Below, one piece after another: positions 63,640 to 64,000 of a DNA stretch of 64,000 nt (its first letter is position 1; each line of letters opens with the position of its first letter). The position numbers were made by a program, and so were the translations under genes. Under the pieces are notes generated by a model that worked only from the letters and a program-made list of their open reading frames with translations, was not told where the DNA came from and made no database searches. This stretch comes from Edolisoma coerulescens (lineage: Eukaryota > Chordata > Aves > Passeriformes > Campephagidae). The stretch covers positions 111,838 through 175,837 of the forward strand of contig VWZW01004068.1 of the NCBI GenBank assembly GCA_013397115.1. The letters are read 5' to 3'.

Positions 63640-64000
63640 AACCCTTCCCAGCCCTGAGGAGCAGCCGGGGAAGGATGCGGGGCAGGTCCCAAACCTCCTT
63701 GGGACCGTGTGTCTGCGGAGGACACTGGGGGAGGACTCCGGTCCTGGCATCCCCGGTACCGGGAGAGGACACTGCCCCCTGTATTCCCGGCCCCGGGGGA
63801 TCACTGACCCCAGCACCCCCGTCATTCACAACGAGCGTCTCCCGCACAGCCCCGTTGGGAGCGAAGGGCTTCGCCTCCGATCCCTCCCCCGGCCCCTGCG
63901 CCCCGCCCCGGCCCCGCGCNAGCCGCGCTCTACGTGCACGTGAGCGGGGACACGGGGGGGACCCAGGGGCTCGCACACGTGGGGGGAGGGACCCCGGGGC
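63640..64000. promoter_or_regulatory. CpG-rich region of the RSAD1 promoter
   Basis: GC- and CpG-rich sequence leads into RSAD1 exon 1 and continues to the window edge. A single N at 63920 marks a join inside the exon. Confidence 0.55.
63922..63939 (+). CDS. RSAD1: RSAD1 exon 1, 3' end only (radical SAM heme chaperone)
   Basis: The codons after the N at 63920 read AALYVH and stop at a donor CAC^GTGAGC. In human RSAD1 exon 1 ends in the same AALYVH, just before the radical SAM segment WPYCEKRCSYCNF with its CxxxCxxC iron-sulfur ligands, which would be on exon 2 beyond the window. RSAD1 follows ACSF2/CHAD in human on the same strand. The start codon cannot be placed, since no in-frame ATG is visible upstream and the N may hide sequence. 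The assignment rests on six residues, the donor and synteny. Confidence 0.7.

Noticed and set aside
1..64000. CRISPR arrays, operons, prokaryotic defence genes, tRNA or rRNA genes
   Set aside because: None seen; the sequence is intron-containing vertebrate DNA. A tRNA or covariance-model scan could not be run.

Overview
The window is vertebrate nuclear DNA, almost certainly from a bird. The evidence is spliced genes with GT-AG introns, several CR1 retrotransposon 3' ends (tails of the ATTCTATGATTCTATG type) and small GC-rich promoters broken by assembly gaps. Gene content and order (MRPL27, EME1, LRRC59, ACSF2 with CHAD inside it, RSAD1) match the segment that is human 17q21.33. All exon models below were read by hand from splice signals, reading phase and remembered family sequences; no alignment was run.

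Layout. Positions 1-930 hold no recognisable coding sequence and may be the 3' end of an upstream plus-strand gene (XYLT2 would be expected by synteny). From about 1.58 to 6.0 kb lies a plus-strand gene for a small single-pass membrane protein with a cysteine cluster, PPxY/LPxY motifs and a PDZ-type C-terminus; I could not assign it to a named gene. MRPL27 (minus, 4 exons, complete) and EME1 (plus, 8 exons, complete) are divergent and share a promoter of about 200 bp carrying a 15-bp palindrome with two opposed CCAAT boxes. LRRC59 (minus, 7 exons, first exon cut by an N) converges on EME1, with oppositely oriented poly(A) signals only 13 bp apart.

Around 21.5-22.7 kb the assembly is damaged. 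Three single-N joins surround a 420-bp sequence present twice without visible difference and an orphan 93-bp GC-rich piece. ACSF2 (plus) has 15 readable coding exons between 31.1 and 61.5 kb; its first exon is probably lost in the 156-N gap in the CpG-rich stretch at 25.5-25.9 kb. An 18.4-kb ACSF2 intron hosts CHAD (minus, 3 exons, complete, with its own TATA box). Beyond ACSF2 there is a weakly supported minus-strand spliced gene starting at 63364, and at the right edge the end of RSAD1 exon 1.

Functionally this is an ordinary mixture of housekeeping genes (mitochondrial ribosome, DNA repair, ER membrane, mitochondrial acyl-CoA activation, radical-SAM heme chaperone) and one cartilage matrix gene. 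I found no CRISPR array, operon or defence system. The most useful leads are the unassigned membrane protein, the palindromic bidirectional promoter, the tandem duplication across the EME1 stop codon, the nested antisense CHAD and the false duplication in the assembly.
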